Source: Saprospiraceae bacterium
GTDB lineage: Bacteria; Bacteroidota; Bacteroidia; Chitinophagales; Saprospiraceae
Length of the DNA stretch: 64,000 bases
NCBI GenBank assembly: GCA_027488935.1
Contig: JAIYAP010000041.1
Span: 124,001-188,000, forward strand
Direction: 5' to 3'
A model generated the notes under the pieces. It searched no databases and was not told where the DNA came from. It was given only the letters and a program-made list of their open reading frames with translations. Made by a program: the position numbers and the translations under genes. Positions 23,738 through 34,500 of this stretch are shown in pieces (positions within the stretch are counted from its first letter, which is position 1; the number at the start of each line of letters is the position of its first letter).

Positions 23738-24730
23738 CTAAGGTCGGGAAGGCTCCAGGTACATTTCCTCCGTAAACAAAGGAATTTCTGTAACTGCTTC
23801 AATATCAAGGGTTACATCAATATCATCGAGCCAGTTTTTGTTACGCAACCCAAAGTAAAAACTGCCTTCCAAAGGCGAATAGCGGCGTTGCACATCGGAA
23901 CTTACGGCCGGTTGATAGATAAACGTGTCGTATGCTTTTCCGTTGATAAAATTAGGCAGGTTGGCGCCGTCGACCAGTGCATACTCGACATCTTCCCCTG
24001 CACTGGGAAGTGATAAGTCGATCGCCATGCCCAGTGCGTATACCGCCAGGGCGCTGGTGGGTTCATAGCCGATCATTTTTGCGGCACCCAGTTTCATGGT
24101 GGAGGTTAGTTTTTCGGCGTCTTTTCGGCGCACTTCCTGGGTGGCCTGGCCCACCGAAATACGGTATGCCCATTGTTTGGTGTGGGGTGGCAGGGCAAAT
24201 TGATAGGCATTGGTAGCGCGTTGGGTACCGAACTTAAAAGCGCCCACCGTTACTTTCCCGCCCAACGAAACAACTTCTGTTTTTTTACCTGCGGGTACCT
24301 GCCTCCGCGCAATCTGGTATTGTCCGTTCGTTTTCCAGTCCCATCCCACGCGGGTATCCAATTTGGCATTTTCGGGCAAGGTTGGGGTGCGTTGGATGGT
24401 AAAACGGCATATTTTTTTGCTCAATCCAGATTCAATCAGGCGTAAAATATAGAGGCCCGTTTGGGGTGCCTGAACGGTTTTGTGCAACAGCGTATCCAGT
24501 TCATAGCTTCTGAACAGCATCCGATCAGGGTATTGCAACAGTTCCACCGATTTTAACTGGCGACCCGCAATGAGGTGGATCATCAGGTCAATTTGATCGC
24601 CTTCGGCAAATGCGTAGGCAAATTCATGCGTACCATCGATGCGAAAGGTTTGGTCGGCAACCGCAACTGGCTGCGTAAAAGCGACAAAGGGCAAACATAA
24701 AAGGCAAAAAAAGAGGATCGGACGTTTCAT
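23738..24730 (-). CDS. Secreted protein of unknown function
   Basis: 330 residues with a clear signal peptide (MKRPILFFCLLCLPFVAFTQ). The mature protein is beta-rich with no membrane segment and no T9SS sorting domain. Its N-terminal ~110 residues read like a pre-peptidase/jelly-roll module ('FRIDGTHEFAYAFAEGDQIDLMIHL', 'TGLYILRLIES'). The rest has paired aromatic strands and several Lys-Arg-rich turns. I recognise no family. It has its own -7 box (24754-24761) and ends 12 bp from convergent folB. Confidence 0.65.
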   Translation of the reverse strand: MKRPILFFCLLCLPFVAFTQPVAVADQTFRIDGTHEFAYAFAEGDQIDLMIHLIAGRQLKSVELLQYPDRMLFRSYELDTLLHKTVQAPQTGLYILRLIESGLSKKICRFTIQRTPTLPENAKLDTRVGWDWKTNGQYQIARRQVPAGKKTEVVSLGGKVTVGAFKFGTQRATNAYQFALPPHTKQWAYRISVGQATQEVRRKDAEKLTSTMKLGAAKMIGYEPTSALAVYALGMAIDLSLPSAGEDVEYALVDGANLPNFINGKAYDTFIYQPAVSSDVQRRYSPLEGSFYFGLRNKNWLDDIDVTLDIEAVTEIPLFTEEMYLEPSRP

Positions 24731-24753
24731 TGGGTGCAGCGCTTGTTTGCCTG

Positions 24754-24761
24754 CAAAGATA
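24754..24761 (-). promoter_or_regulatory. -7 promoter box for the secreted unknown protein
   Basis: Minus-strand TATCTTTG matches TAnnTTTG, 23 nt upstream of the ATG at 24730. Confidence 0.45.
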
Positions 24762-24781
24762 TCGGCTTATGGGGATTTCCC

Positions 24782-26194
24782 CTATTCCTTTACCAACTTC
24801 ACCGTCCGCCAACGCCCGCCATCTGCTCTTAGTTTTACCACATAAAACCCTGCAGGCAAATTTCCGGTATAAACAGCGCCGCCGCCCGTGGTATTGATGC
24901 GGTTCCAGACTTTGCCATCCGAACCGACAATTTGTACCTGGACCGAACGCGTTTCTTCTATCCCCGAAAACCGGATCCATTTATCGGCCGGATTGGGGTA
25001 AATTTGAACTTTTACCTCCAAATCTTTGCCGGTTTGGGTAGACGTCGCCGCGCCCTGAAACAACCAAATGTAGGCATCGGCAAATTCCTGGGCCCAAAAC
25101 CACTCGGAATGCTGGCCTCCTGGCACCACGGCAAATGATTTTTCATTTTGAGCAAAACCGGCTGTGGTCATCGCATCAGCGACCGCCTGCATGTCTTGTG
25201 CAACATAAGCTGGCTCAGCGCCACCTGCCAAAAAATAAACCCGGGCATCCCCCTGTTTGGGATGGGTGGCCACATCGTTGGCCGAAGCATTGTCAGCAAA
25301 CCAAAAAGCCGGGGAAAAAACGCCCACTTTGGAAAACACCTCCTGATAATCGGCAAAACCATACATCGAAATCAAGCCGCCCATGCTGCTGCCCATGATG
25401 CCGGTGGTATTGCGGCCTGGGAGGGTGCGAAAATTGACATCAATATAGGGCTTAAGGGTATTCACGATAAAATCGATGTATTCGTCGCCCTGTCCACCGC
25501 CGTATTGCGGATTTACCCAAGGCGAATATTCATTCAAACGTTCGGCGCCACCATTGTCAATACCCACTACAATACAACCGTAATCGCCCTGCAGAAACAA
25601 GGTATTGAGGGATTCGTCCACTTGCCACTCTGTACCAAACGCGGTGGTTTTTACATCAAACAGGTTTTGGCCGTCGTGCATATACAACACCGGATAGGAC
25701 TTGCTGCTGCTGTTGTAATCGGGGGGTAAATACAGCCAAATACGCCGATTTCGGTTGAGTTGCGGGATATAAAAGGCATTATTCAGGATCTGTACATTTG
25801 CAGCGGCAGTGCCGGGTGTACCTGTTCCCAGGTCTTCCCAACTCAAAATGGTCAAATTAAGCGTTTGTGTGCCGCCGGTGTAATTGAAAGTACGGTTGGG
25901 TAAATACGTGCCCGCCGCATTGCCTTCAACGGTTGGCCAGGAGCCACGGGTAAACTTAAACTCCAGCGTGCCCGGGGCAGGATTGATGGTTATGCTGTAT
26001 TCAGTGCCGTTTTTTGTTAGTATTTTGGTCGGATCGCCAGCGGCCCAATTGTTAAAATTGCCAACCACATGAATGCTTGCACCAGCGGGGGTGTTGGCCG
26101 GAATGGCGGTAACCTTTATGGTAAGTTGCGCGGATACCTGCAAAAACAAATGCAGCAACAGGCCAATCATCACGGACAAACGAATATTTTTCAT
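24782..26194 (-). CDS. Secreted esterase (esterase D family) with glycan-binding-like N-terminal module and T9SS type A domain
   Basis: 470 residues from the ATG at 26194, chosen because the signal peptide follows it (ends 'LFLQVSAQ'). Residues ~25-125 resemble a CBM20/CBM48-type beta-sandwich ('IHVVGNFNNWAAGDP', 'LEFKFTRGSWPTVE'). Residues ~135-385 are an alpha/beta hydrolase of the esterase D group, with 'YPVLYMHDGQNLFD', the nucleophile elbow G-S-S-M-G ('GIMGSSMGGLISMY') and a late His in 'PGGQHSEWFW'. The last ~80 residues are a T9SS type A sorting domain ('VQIYPNPADKWIRF', 'LPAGFYVVKL'). It probably removes acyl groups from an extracellular substrate. It lies beside the GH16 locus, from which ydcF separates it. 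Confidence 0.85.
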   Translation of the reverse strand: MKNIRLSVMIGLLLHLFLQVSAQLTIKVTAIPANTPAGASIHVVGNFNNWAAGDPTKILTKNGTEYSITINPAPGTLEFKFTRGSWPTVEGNAAGTYLPNRTFNYTGGTQTLNLTILSWEDLGTGTPGTAAANVQILNNAFYIPQLNRNRRIWLYLPPDYNSSSKSYPVLYMHDGQNLFDVKTTAFGTEWQVDESLNTLFLQGDYGCIVVGIDNGGAERLNEYSPWVNPQYGGGQGDEYIDFIVNTLKPYIDVNFRTLPGRNTTGIMGSSMGGLISMYGFADYQEVFSKVGVFSPAFWFADNASANDVATHPKQGDARVYFLAGGAEPAYVAQDMQAVADAMTTAGFAQNEKSFAVVPGGQHSEWFWAQEFADAYIWLFQGAATSTQTGKDLEVKVQIYPNPADKWIRFSGIEETRSVQVQIVGSDGKVWNRINTTGGGAVYTGNLPAGFYVVKLRADGGRWRTVKLVKE

Positions 26195-26337
26195 CACACA
26201 ATCAGGTTTAAAATGTGGTAGGGAGATAAACGGGCGCTTCCCAATCATAAAAAAATGTTGCAATACCGGTAAGCGCTGTAAATTTCCGAAAAATATTGCA
26301 ACTCGGGCGTATATCGATCTTATCAAAAACTTAAATC

Positions 26338-27099
26338 ATGTTTTTCCTCTTTTCCAAGCTATTGGCCATTTTCCTGAAACCCTTGAATATCGTGCTTTTT
26401 GTCGGGATTGCGGCGTTGTTTACCCGCGAAAAACAGCGCAAAATGCGGCGTTTTCGCTGGATGCTGCTGGTTTTGGTATTGTTCAGCAACCAATGGATCA
26501 TCAATGAATTGGCAAAAAAATGGGAAACGGCGCGGCATAGTCCAGAAGACCTTGAATACCCCTACGATATTGGTATTTTATTGGGCGGTTACTCCAAAGT
26601 GAACCGCAATACACCCAAGGGCCAGGTGTCTTTTTTCCTTTCGGACCGGCTTACCACTACCTTGCAGTTGTATAAAATGGGAAAAATAAAGCGGATTTTA
26701 TTGAGTGGTGGGGCAGGAAAACTAGTGGGGCGCGAGCGTTCGGAAGCGCCGCTGGTACGCGACTATTTGTTGCAAATTGGCATTCCAGATAGCGCCATTC
26801 TGGTGGAAGACCGTTCGCGGAACACCCGTGAAAATGCTTTGTATTCGAAAGAAGTAATCGACCGTGTGCTGCCCGGCGCGCGTTGTTTAATTATTACATC
26901 TGCCTGGCATATGCGCCGGGCACAGCCTTGTTTTGAACGGGTTGGCATCGCTTGTGCGCCGTTTGGCACCGATTTTTTATCGGAAAACAGCGACGGCAAC
27001 CCGTTCAAATGGCTGGAACCCAGTTGGAGTGCCCTCTTGAAATGGGAATTGCTCCTGAAAGAATGGGTCGGTTATGTGGTTTATCAAATCCGCTATTGA
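26338..27099 (+). CDS. YdcF/SanA-family (DUF218) membrane protein
   Basis: 253 residues with two N-terminal membrane helices and then the DUF218 domain: 'YDIGILLGGYSKV', 'KRILLSGGAG', the signature 'ILVEDRSRNTRENALYSKEVI', and 'ITSAWHMRRA'. In E. coli, relatives ElyC and SanA affect peptidoglycan and envelope integrity, and the fold binds nucleotides or SAM. The precise role is unknown. The gene is inserted on the opposite strand between the esterase and the GH16 operon, and its stop overlaps the downstream GH16 gene by 7 bp. Confidence 0.85.
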   Translation: MFFLFSKLLAIFLKPLNIVLFVGIAALFTREKQRKMRRFRWMLLVLVLFSNQWIINELAKKWETARHSPEDLEYPYDIGILLGGYSKVNRNTPKGQVSFFLSDRLTTTLQLYKMGKIKRILLSGGAGKLVGRERSEAPLVRDYLLQIGIPDSAILVEDRSRNTRENALYSKEVIDRVLPGARCLIITSAWHMRRAQPCFERVGIACAPFGTDFLSENSDGNPFKWLEPSWSALLKWELLLKEWVGYVVYQIRY

Positions 27100-28286
27100 A
27101 ACACCCGCACATAATCCACAATCATACGTTGCGGAAAAGAAGTGGTTGCATCCGGACTGCCTGGCCAGTTTCCGCCAACTGCTATGTTGAATATGAAAAA
27201 CTGCGGAGCATTAAATGGATAGGCCGAACCATTCAAGGTTGCCGGTGTGATTTCGTAATAAAGCACATCATCCACGTACCAACGAATGCGATTTTGTTCC
27301 CAAAGCAGCGAAAAAACGTGGAAGGCATCGCTGAAAGGTGTATTTCCAGCAAGGGTGTAGGTGGTACCGGTAAATTTATGGTCTGCCGTATTGTTGCCAA
27401 AATGGATGGTACCATTCACCTGGTTTGGAATACTGCCGATCAGTTCCATGATGTCAATTTCACCGCAAGCAGGCCAGGAAACCTGATCGATGTTGCTGCC
27501 CAGCATCCACAGCGCCGGCCAGATACCTTTACCGGTAGGCAGGGCTGCCCGAATATCGATGCGGCCAAATTTGAATTCTTTTTTGCCCTTGGTTATAATT
27601 CGGGACGACGTATAAGCAGCGCCGCCCACATTTTCCTGGCGGGCTTCGATGACGAGGTTGCCACTTACCAGCGAAGTATTGTCGGGACGGTAGTTTTGCA
27701 ATTCGTTGTTGCCCCAGCCGCTGGCCCCTGTTTCGAAGGTCCAGGCAGCAATATTCAGCGCGGTGCCTTCAAATTCGTCGCTCCACACCAGGTTTAAGCC
27801 CGGATAGGTAAGCGGCGTGGTATATCCGGTGGTCGGAATCACCAATTGATTGCTGTTGTCGTCGTTCAGGATTTTTCCGGTCGCACGCGCGCGGGAGAGT
27901 GTTGCGCCTACCGGATTGAGCAGCAAAACCTCGAACGTTTCGTCAATTTCCTTCACCTTATCGCTGATCAGCGCAATGGAAATATTTTTTTCGGTTTCTC
28001 CGACATTAAAAATAAGTTGACCGTCGGTTTTGGCCACATAATCCTGTCCAGATACCGCGGTACCGTTGAGGGTGGCGTAATCCAAAATGATGTTGGAAGT
28101 GGCGGCCTGATTGAGCGTTACTTTAAAAACCAGCGCTGTGCCCGACGCATCGCCTTCTGCCAGGGTGGCATCAGCGATGGAAATGGTGATGCTGGGTTGA
28201 TTATTGGGCGCTGGTTCGTCTTTTTTGCACGAAAAGGTGAAAAGAGCAAGCGCCAAAAAGAGCGGAAGATTCTTTTTGATATTCAT
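27093..28286 (-). CDS. GH16 lipoprotein glucanase with Calx-beta domain
   Basis: 397 residues. A lipobox (TFSC) makes it a lipoprotein. A Calx-beta-like module (~35-130; 'ADATLAEGDASGTALVFKVTL', 'FEVLLLNPVGATL') is followed by a GH16 catalytic domain (~150-397). The retaining active site reads E276-I-D278-I-M-E281 ('CGEIDIMELIGS'), nucleophile E276 and acid/base E281 by family rule. 'LVWSDEFEG' and 'WPALWMLGSN' are typical of laminarinase-type GH16. It probably cuts beta-1,3-glucan outside the cell; other GH16 substrates cannot be excluded. It is last in the six-gene utilisation operon, 29 bp after the second GH16. Confidence 0.88.
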   Translation of the reverse strand: MNIKKNLPLFLALALFTFSCKKDEPAPNNQPSITISIADATLAEGDASGTALVFKVTLNQAATSNIILDYATLNGTAVSGQDYVAKTDGQLIFNVGETEKNISIALISDKVKEIDETFEVLLLNPVGATLSRARATGKILNDDNSNQLVIPTTGYTTPLTYPGLNLVWSDEFEGTALNIAAWTFETGASGWGNNELQNYRPDNTSLVSGNLVIEARQENVGGAAYTSSRIITKGKKEFKFGRIDIRAALPTGKGIWPALWMLGSNIDQVSWPACGEIDIMELIGSIPNQVNGTIHFGNNTADHKFTGTTYTLAGNTPFSDAFHVFSLLWEQNRIRWYVDDVLYYEITPATLNGSAYPFNAPQFFIFNIAVGGNWPGSPDATTSFPQRMIVDYVRVFQ

Positions 28287-28315
28287 TTGAATGATTTTTG
28301 CTAAATGAAATGCGA

Positions 28316-29152
28316 TTATTTATACACTCGAACATAATCTACCAGCATTTGTTGAGGCCAATGCTTTTCATCTACGCCCTTTTTACCGCCCCAGTTACCC
28401 CCCACCGCCATATTCAAAATGAGGTGAAATGCTTTGTCAAATGGCCACTCCGCATTGGTCTTATGTTCATTTTTAAACCGATGATACATCGTATTGTCTA
28501 CCCAGAAATCGATCCGATCGGGATACCAGTCCAGCGCGTACAAGTGAAAATCCTGGGCATTCTTTCCAAAAAACATACTGCCCGTTTTTTGGGTGCCTTT
28601 CATGCCGTTAAATGCTTCGGTATGCACGGTTCCAAAAATCGTATCCGGGATATACCCAACATATTCCATGATGTCAATTTCGCCATCTGCAGGCCAGCCG
28701 CCGTGTACATTTTTCGTAGGCAACATCCAAATTGCCGACCAGGAGCCCAAGGTGATGGGTAGTTTGGCCCGCACTTCGATGCGGCCATATTGCCAGTCGC
28801 CCTTATTTTTGGTGACCAAGCGTGCCGAAGTATAGGAGCGATCTTTCCATGATTCCCGACGCGCTTCCACAATAAGGTGTCCGTTTTCTACCCGGGCATT
28901 TTCTTTTCGGTGCGCGGTGTAGTACTGCAATTCATTGTTACCCCAACCACAACCAGATGGCCGTTCGCAGCCATTTCCTTCGTCGTAACTCCATTTACTT
29001 GAATCAGGCAAGCCTGTGTAATTAAATTCGTCGCTCCAAACTAATTTTTTAGCAGCCTGATCGGGCGCAATATGCTTGCTGCATTGAACGAAAAGAAGCA
29101 GCAGGCCGAAGCCTGCTGCTATTCCTAAGTATGTATAAAAACACGTTCGCAT
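28316..29152 (-). CDS. GH16 lipoprotein beta-glucanase (laminarinase type)
   Basis: 278 residues from the ATG at 29152. The signal ends in a lipobox-like 'LFVQCS'. The GH16 domain covers nearly all the mature protein: 'LVWSDEFNYTG', 'CGWGNNELQYYT', 'ARLVTKNKGDWQYGRIEVRAKLP', 'GSWSAIWMLP' and the active site E158-I-D160-I-M-E163 ('GEIDIMEYVGY'). GEIDIMEYVG is the form seen in endo-1,3-beta-glucanases. Compared with the neighbouring GH16 it lacks the Calx-beta module. The start lies 2 bp after the stop of the PKD lipoprotein gene, so the two are translated together. Confidence 0.9.
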   Translation of the reverse strand: MRTCFYTYLGIAAGFGLLLLFVQCSKHIAPDQAAKKLVWSDEFNYTGLPDSSKWSYDEGNGCERPSGCGWGNNELQYYTAHRKENARVENGHLIVEARRESWKDRSYTSARLVTKNKGDWQYGRIEVRAKLPITLGSWSAIWMLPTKNVHGGWPADGEIDIMEYVGYIPDTIFGTVHTEAFNGMKGTQKTGSMFFGKNAQDFHLYALDWYPDRIDFWVDNTMYHRFKNEHKTNAEWPFDKAFHLILNMAVGGNWGGKKGVDEKHWPQQMLVDYVRVYK

Positions 29153-29154
29153 GC

Positions 29155-29970
29155 TTAGTTTTTCACAAATGTGAGGTCGAACCAACCGGTTCCATTCAAA
29201 ATTTTACTGCGTAATACCATTTCATTTTCTTTCAAGGAAACAATATCATACACCGGACCAGAGTCCATCACACCCAAAAATGTACCCGCTGGCAGTACGA
29301 TCTGATCGGCGCCACCACCACCCGAGCCTTTGGAAATAAACCAGGTAAGGTCGGTTGGGGCGTTAAACGGAACCACGATATAACCATTAAAGGGGTCGAC
29401 CGTGCCGCCGTTGTTGTTGTATTGAAAATGCGAATTATCAAAGTAAAAGCAAAAACGGTCATCATACTGGGCCGCCTGCAAACCATTGACTGGAGAGGTG
29501 TACCATTCGGACGAACCCGGATTGGGACCTACCCGAACAGCGCCTGCTACCGGAGAGAGGGTCCAGCATTTGCCTGGTGCTTCACACTCGCCGGTCAGCA
29601 AACCCACTTGCGGATCGCATTGTGCCGTGGCGTCTTTCGTGATATTTACCACTTTTACGGTTTGGGCAGTACCCGCGCCACCCTGTGCTGAACCATACAA
29701 AGTAACGGTGTAGGTGCCCGCCGTTGGGTAAAAAATGGTGTCTAACGAGCGGACAGATTTGGCAGGAATGCCGCCTCCAAAGTCCCAAAGACGTTCGAAA
29801 TAGCCCGTTGAATTGTCGGTCACCACCACCCGATTCGAATCGCCGCTAACGAAAGAAAGCGAAAACGCAGGTGGCGCTGGCAAAGCAGGCAGGCTGATGT
29901 CGCCGGGTTCATACGGTGCACAGGCAGCAATGAACAGCATCAGCGCAAAGAAAAAACTTATCTTTTTCAT
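29155..29970 (-). CDS. PUL surface lipoprotein with PKD domain (putative glycan-binding protein)
   Basis: 271 residues with a lipobox (LFIAAC). A PKD domain spans ~35-110 ('FVSGDSNRVVVTDNSTGYFERLWDFGGG', 'FYPTAGTYTVTLYG'). The C-terminal ~150 residues form a separate beta-rich domain with paired Cys ('CEAPGKCW') and aromatic residues ('DDRFCFYFDNSHFQYNN'). Its place between SusD and the GH16 genes is where SusE/SusF-like or other surface glycan-binding proteins occur. The binding role is inferred from position and lipoprotein nature. Confidence 0.75.
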   Translation of the reverse strand: MKKISFFFALMLFIAACAPYEPGDISLPALPAPPAFSLSFVSGDSNRVVVTDNSTGYFERLWDFGGGIPAKSVRSLDTIFYPTAGTYTVTLYGSAQGGAGTAQTVKVVNITKDATAQCDPQVGLLTGECEAPGKCWTLSPVAGAVRVGPNPGSSEWYTSPVNGLQAAQYDDRFCFYFDNSHFQYNNNGGTVDPFNGYIVVPFNAPTDLTWFISKGSGGGGADQIVLPAGTFLGVMDSGPVYDIVSLKENEMVLRSKILNGTGWFDLTFVKN

Positions 29971-29993
29971 ACAATTGCTTGATTGTAAATGGT

Positions 29994-31505
29994 TTAGTAG
30001 CCCGGGTTTTGTTTGATGGCATTGTTGGTTGCCTGTATTTGAGACAACGGCACTGGGAACATATTGTGTACGCCTTCTACATAGCCCAACGCACCCAATA
30101 CGGTTTGTGCGCGCCCTGTGCGTACGAGGTCGAAGAAACGGTGTCCTTCCAGGCCTAACTCCACCCGACGTTCATGGTAAACCGCATCCAAAAGTGCCGT
30201 GCCACTTGCTGTTACATCGGGCAGGATGGCGTTGTTGGCACCACGCGCGCGCTTGCGTACGAGGTTGAGCGACTGGCGTGCGGCGTTTTCATTGCCATTG
30301 TGTTGTGCGGCTTCTGCATGCATCAACAACACATCCGAGTAACGAATGACGCGGTCGTTGGAATCGCCATTGGGGTTTGGATCGCCAAAAGGTGCTTCTT
30401 CCGATCTATTGTTGAAGTATTTTTTTGCATAATACTTGTGCGGGAATCCACCGGTAGCATCTAAGGTAAAGACACCGCGATCGCCCATTGCATCCCCTAC
30501 GCGGAAAACGGTTGATTTCAAGCGTGGATCTTCGCTGCCTTCTTTGAAAAACTCGGCGACAAAATCATCGGTTGGGAGGTTAAATCCGAAACCGCCGAAA
30601 GCACCACGCGCACGTTGGAATACATTGGTAAATGAGCCTTCATTGGCGTTGTTTTTACCCCAGTTGCCGCCGGAAGCGTTCATGTACTGGATTTCAAACA
30701 CCGACTCCGTGTTGTTTTCGCCCGCCTGGGTAAAAATATCGGCATAATTAGATACCAATTGATACTCATTGGAACCCACGATTTCTTCGGCGATGGTTTG
30801 CGCTTCCGACCATTTTTTCTCCCAAAGCAGGGTTTTTACCAACAGCGCTTGTGCAGCACCTTTGGTAATACGGCCTAAATCGGAAGCCGCATATTGACTG
30901 CGCAAGGGTAGGGCGGCAACAGATTTGCGCAAATCAGATTCTACCAAAGCCCAAACCTCGTCAGCACTTGCGCGGGGCAGGTTGTACTCGCTGGGGGCCA
31001 ATACATGATCGGCCAAAGGGACCCCGCCAAATACAGTTACAAGGTTGTAAAAAAACCAGGCGCGGATAAAGTAAGCCTCGCCCAGGATGCGCGCTTTTAA
31101 CGTAGCATCCATATTGATGGCTGGAACACGCTCTAACACTGTATTAGCACGGTAAATACCTTCGTAATCGGCCAACCATTCTGCTTCCAACAAGTCGGTA
31201 TTGGTCGGACCTTTGAAGGTCTCCAATTGCAGTAATTCGTTGGCGTCATTGTCGCCCGATCCGCCTTTATTGGAGTCGTCCGACATAATATCGCCCCAGA
31301 ACCAGCGGAAATGGCCGGCAGGAGAAATTTCGAATTGAAGGGCCGCATACGCCGCATTCACGGACGCAACGGCATCCTCGGCATTGCGATAAAAGTTTTC
31401 TTCCGAAGCGCCCACGAGGGGTTTGCGGTCCAGGAAGTCTTTCTGACAAGCGATGGGTAAACACAATACCAACGCCAGGAGCATTGCTAATTTTGAAAAT
31501 TTCAT
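29994..31505 (-). CDS. SusD/RagB-family outer-membrane nutrient-binding lipoprotein
   Basis: 503 residues from the ATG at 31505; the frame is open further upstream. Lipobox 'LPIAC', then the SusD opening 'QKDFLDRKPLVGASEENFYRNAEDAVASVNAAYAAL'. Later family marks are 'RILGEAYFIRAWFFYNLV', 'GGVPLAD', 'RITKGAAQALLVKTLLWEKKW', and 'RYSDVLLMHAEAA' with the C-terminal 'YHERRVELGLEGHRFFDLVRTGRA'. It sits on the cell surface as the lid of the SusC barrel and captures oligosaccharides. It follows susC by 23 bp. Confidence 0.94.
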   Translation of the reverse strand: MKFSKLAMLLALVLCLPIACQKDFLDRKPLVGASEENFYRNAEDAVASVNAAYAALQFEISPAGHFRWFWGDIMSDDSNKGGSGDNDANELLQLETFKGPTNTDLLEAEWLADYEGIYRANTVLERVPAINMDATLKARILGEAYFIRAWFFYNLVTVFGGVPLADHVLAPSEYNLPRASADEVWALVESDLRKSVAALPLRSQYAASDLGRITKGAAQALLVKTLLWEKKWSEAQTIAEEIVGSNEYQLVSNYADIFTQAGENNTESVFEIQYMNASGGNWGKNNANEGSFTNVFQRARGAFGGFGFNLPTDDFVAEFFKEGSEDPRLKSTVFRVGDAMGDRGVFTLDATGGFPHKYYAKKYFNNRSEEAPFGDPNPNGDSNDRVIRYSDVLLMHAEAAQHNGNENAARQSLNLVRKRARGANNAILPDVTASGTALLDAVYHERRVELGLEGHRFFDLVRTGRAQTVLGALGYVEGVHNMFPVPLSQIQATNNAIKQNPGY

Positions 31506-31528
31506 TGTTGTGTTTTTAAAAAGCATCG

Positions 31529-34500
31529 TTAAAAAATAACATTTACACCACCCAGCCACACGCGCGCTTGCGGATAAAAACCGCGATCGATGCCTGCTTC
31601 TAAGGCACCATTGTACGCGCCAATTTCTGGATCCAGGCCGGTGTACTTGGTAAAGGTAAATAGGTTTTGTGCAGAAACATACAAACGAAATTTGTCGCAT
31701 TTTACCTTTTTCAGCAAAGAAGCTGGCAAACTATAACCCAATTGTACATTTTTTACCCGCAAATAAGAACCATCTTCTACAAAACGGTTGCTTACCCGCG
31801 CATTTTGGTTGGGATCGCTCAAATTTACCCGTGGTTCTGACTCAGATGTACCTGCGCCGGTCCAACGGTTTAGGACAGATACCGGACGGTTCACATAGGT
31901 AAAGTCGTAACGCACGGTCGCGTTGTAAATGTCGTTGCCCTGACTGCCCTGCAAGAAAATACCCAGGTCGAAGCCCTTGTATTCGAAGTCGATATTTGCA
32001 CCATACGTAAATTTAGGCGCAGGATTGCCGATGTACACCTGATCGTTTTCGTCAATAATTTTGTCGCCGTTCTGATCTTTAAACCGAATATCGCCGGGTG
32101 CAGTAGCTTCGTTTTGGAACGGACCTTCGTTCACTTCCTGCTGTGTTTGGAAAATGCCATCGGTAACATAGCCAAAAAATGCGCCGATGGGCTGGCCCAC
32201 TTCTGTTTTTGTCACACTTGCGTTGGCCGATTGTACGCGGCCTGCAAAAACAGGTTCGCCACCGTTGCCCAGGCTGGTTACTTCATTTTTTACAAAGGAA
32301 ATATTGCCACCCACGCTGTATTTGAACGCCCGATCGCGGTTGCGGTAGTTGAGTGCCAATTCGAGGCCTGTATTTTTTACACTGGCCACATTGCGCACGG
32401 GCGCTTCTGTGCCGGCCGTTAAAGGTACCGGCGCAGCGTACAACATATCCGAGGTGTTTTTGATGTAATAGTCGCCTGTAAAATTAAAACGACCTTGCAA
32501 CAACTCCATGTCTACCCCAAAATCCGTTTGGGTGATGGTTTCCCATTTCAAATCGGGGTTGGCAGCCCGCAAAGACACACTGCCGTTGGTAATGGTTTGG
32601 TTTGGACCAAAGGTGTAGTTTTGGCCGGAGTTCACCACCGTGGTGAAACTGTAGTTACCAATTTTATCATTGCCATTCTGGCCCCAACTGGCGCGCAATT
32701 TCAGGAAGTTGATCAAATCGCCTTTCCAAAAACCTTCATGACTTACAATCCAGCCAGCAGACAAAGATGGGAAATAACCAAAACGGTTGTTGGCACCAAA
32801 GCGGGATGAACCGTCCATTCGGAACGCGGCACTCACTACGTAACGGTCGTCGTATGCATAATTGACCCGACCGAAATAAGAATTCAGTGCCGACTCATCG
32901 GCACCGCCGTATGCACTTTGTGTAGTGATCGGGTCGATGGTGTTAGAAATATAGGCATCATCCGGGTCGTTGGAAGGCAAATTGGTATTTGCGCCGCCAG
33001 AATATTCATGGAAATTGTACAATGCCGTGGTACCTGCCGTAAAGTTAAAAACATGCGTTTCGGCAAATGTTTTTTGATAGCTCAGTACGTTTTCCCATTG
33101 CCAGTTGCGCCAGGTATTGTCGTTTTTCACCACCGAGTTGATCAGGCGTTTTTCGCCTGCGGGTGCATCGCTCAATACCGGATCATTGCTCAAATCGAAG
33201 CGCGGGAAGAAAATACCCTGGCTTGCGAAGGTTGCATCTACGCTATACGCCGACCGGAAAGTAAGGCCTTGCGCTAAAGTTAGTTCCCCAAAAACAGAAC
33301 CCACCAAGCGGTTAGACCGCCAGCGATCATGGGTTTGCTCAATGGCATTGATCGGGTTGGTGATGTCCGTGTCCGAGTAGCGCGAATAGGCAAACGTGCC
33401 ATCCGCCTTGCGAATCGGGGTCACCGGATCCATATTGAGTGCACGCACCAAAGGTGTTGTAAACTCATTGTTTTCGGCCAATCCATTGCGAGTCAGGGCT
33501 GTGAGACCTACGTTGGTACCAATATTCAGCCATTTTTTCACTTCATGCGTGCCATTAACGCGCACTGTGTAACGTTGAAAAGCAGCTTTGTCGCCCCCTA
33601 CAATGCCTTCCTGGTTGAAATAATTGCCCGAAATAGAATAGGTACTTTTATCAGAACCACCGGTAAGGCTGATTTGGTGGCTGGTCATCGGCGCGGTCGT
33701 AAACAAGGCATCCAACCAATCCGTTCCCTGGCCTAAAGCCGCCGGGTTCGAAAACTCTGGTAACGGCTTAACACCTGCAGCGATGTGTGCTTCATTGCTC
33801 AAAATAGCGTACTGTTCGGCACTCAGTAGATTGGCCTTTTTCCAGGTGCTTTGTACCCCGAAATAAGATTCATAGCGAATTTTGCCTTCCTGGTTTCTTT
33901 TACCAGAACGGGTTGTAATCAAAACCACCCCGTTTGCGCCCCGCGCACCATAAATGGCGGAAGAGGCGGCGTCTTTCAGTACGTTGATGCTTTCAATGTC
34001 GTTCGGGTTCAAAAAGTCAAGTCCATCTACCGGAATTCCGTCTACAATGTACAGCGGGTCCGAATTGTTGATGGTACCGGTTCCGCGCACGCGTACTGTG
34101 AGGGCGCTACCAGGCGAACCGCTGTTTTGGGTAACCTGTACCCCAGCAGTGCGGCCTTGTAAGGCTTGTTCGGTCCGTAAAATCGGCAATTCACTGATTT
34201 CCTCGGAAGTAATGGTCGATACCGCGCCGCTGATATTACTGCGCTTTTGAGCGCCATAGCCAACTACGACCACCTCATTGATGAGGGAAGCGGTTTCGTC
34301 CAACTGAATTTCGAGGGAAGTTGCGTTTCCTACCGCAACTTCCTTGTTTTGATAGCCGGTGTAGGCAAAAACCAATACAGCATCTGCACTGGGCACTTGT
34401 ACTTTGAATCGGCCGGCGACATCGCTGGACGTACCGGTATTGGTGCCTTTAACGGCCACTGTAACACCAATGAGGGGCTCACCATTCTTGTCGGTGATGC

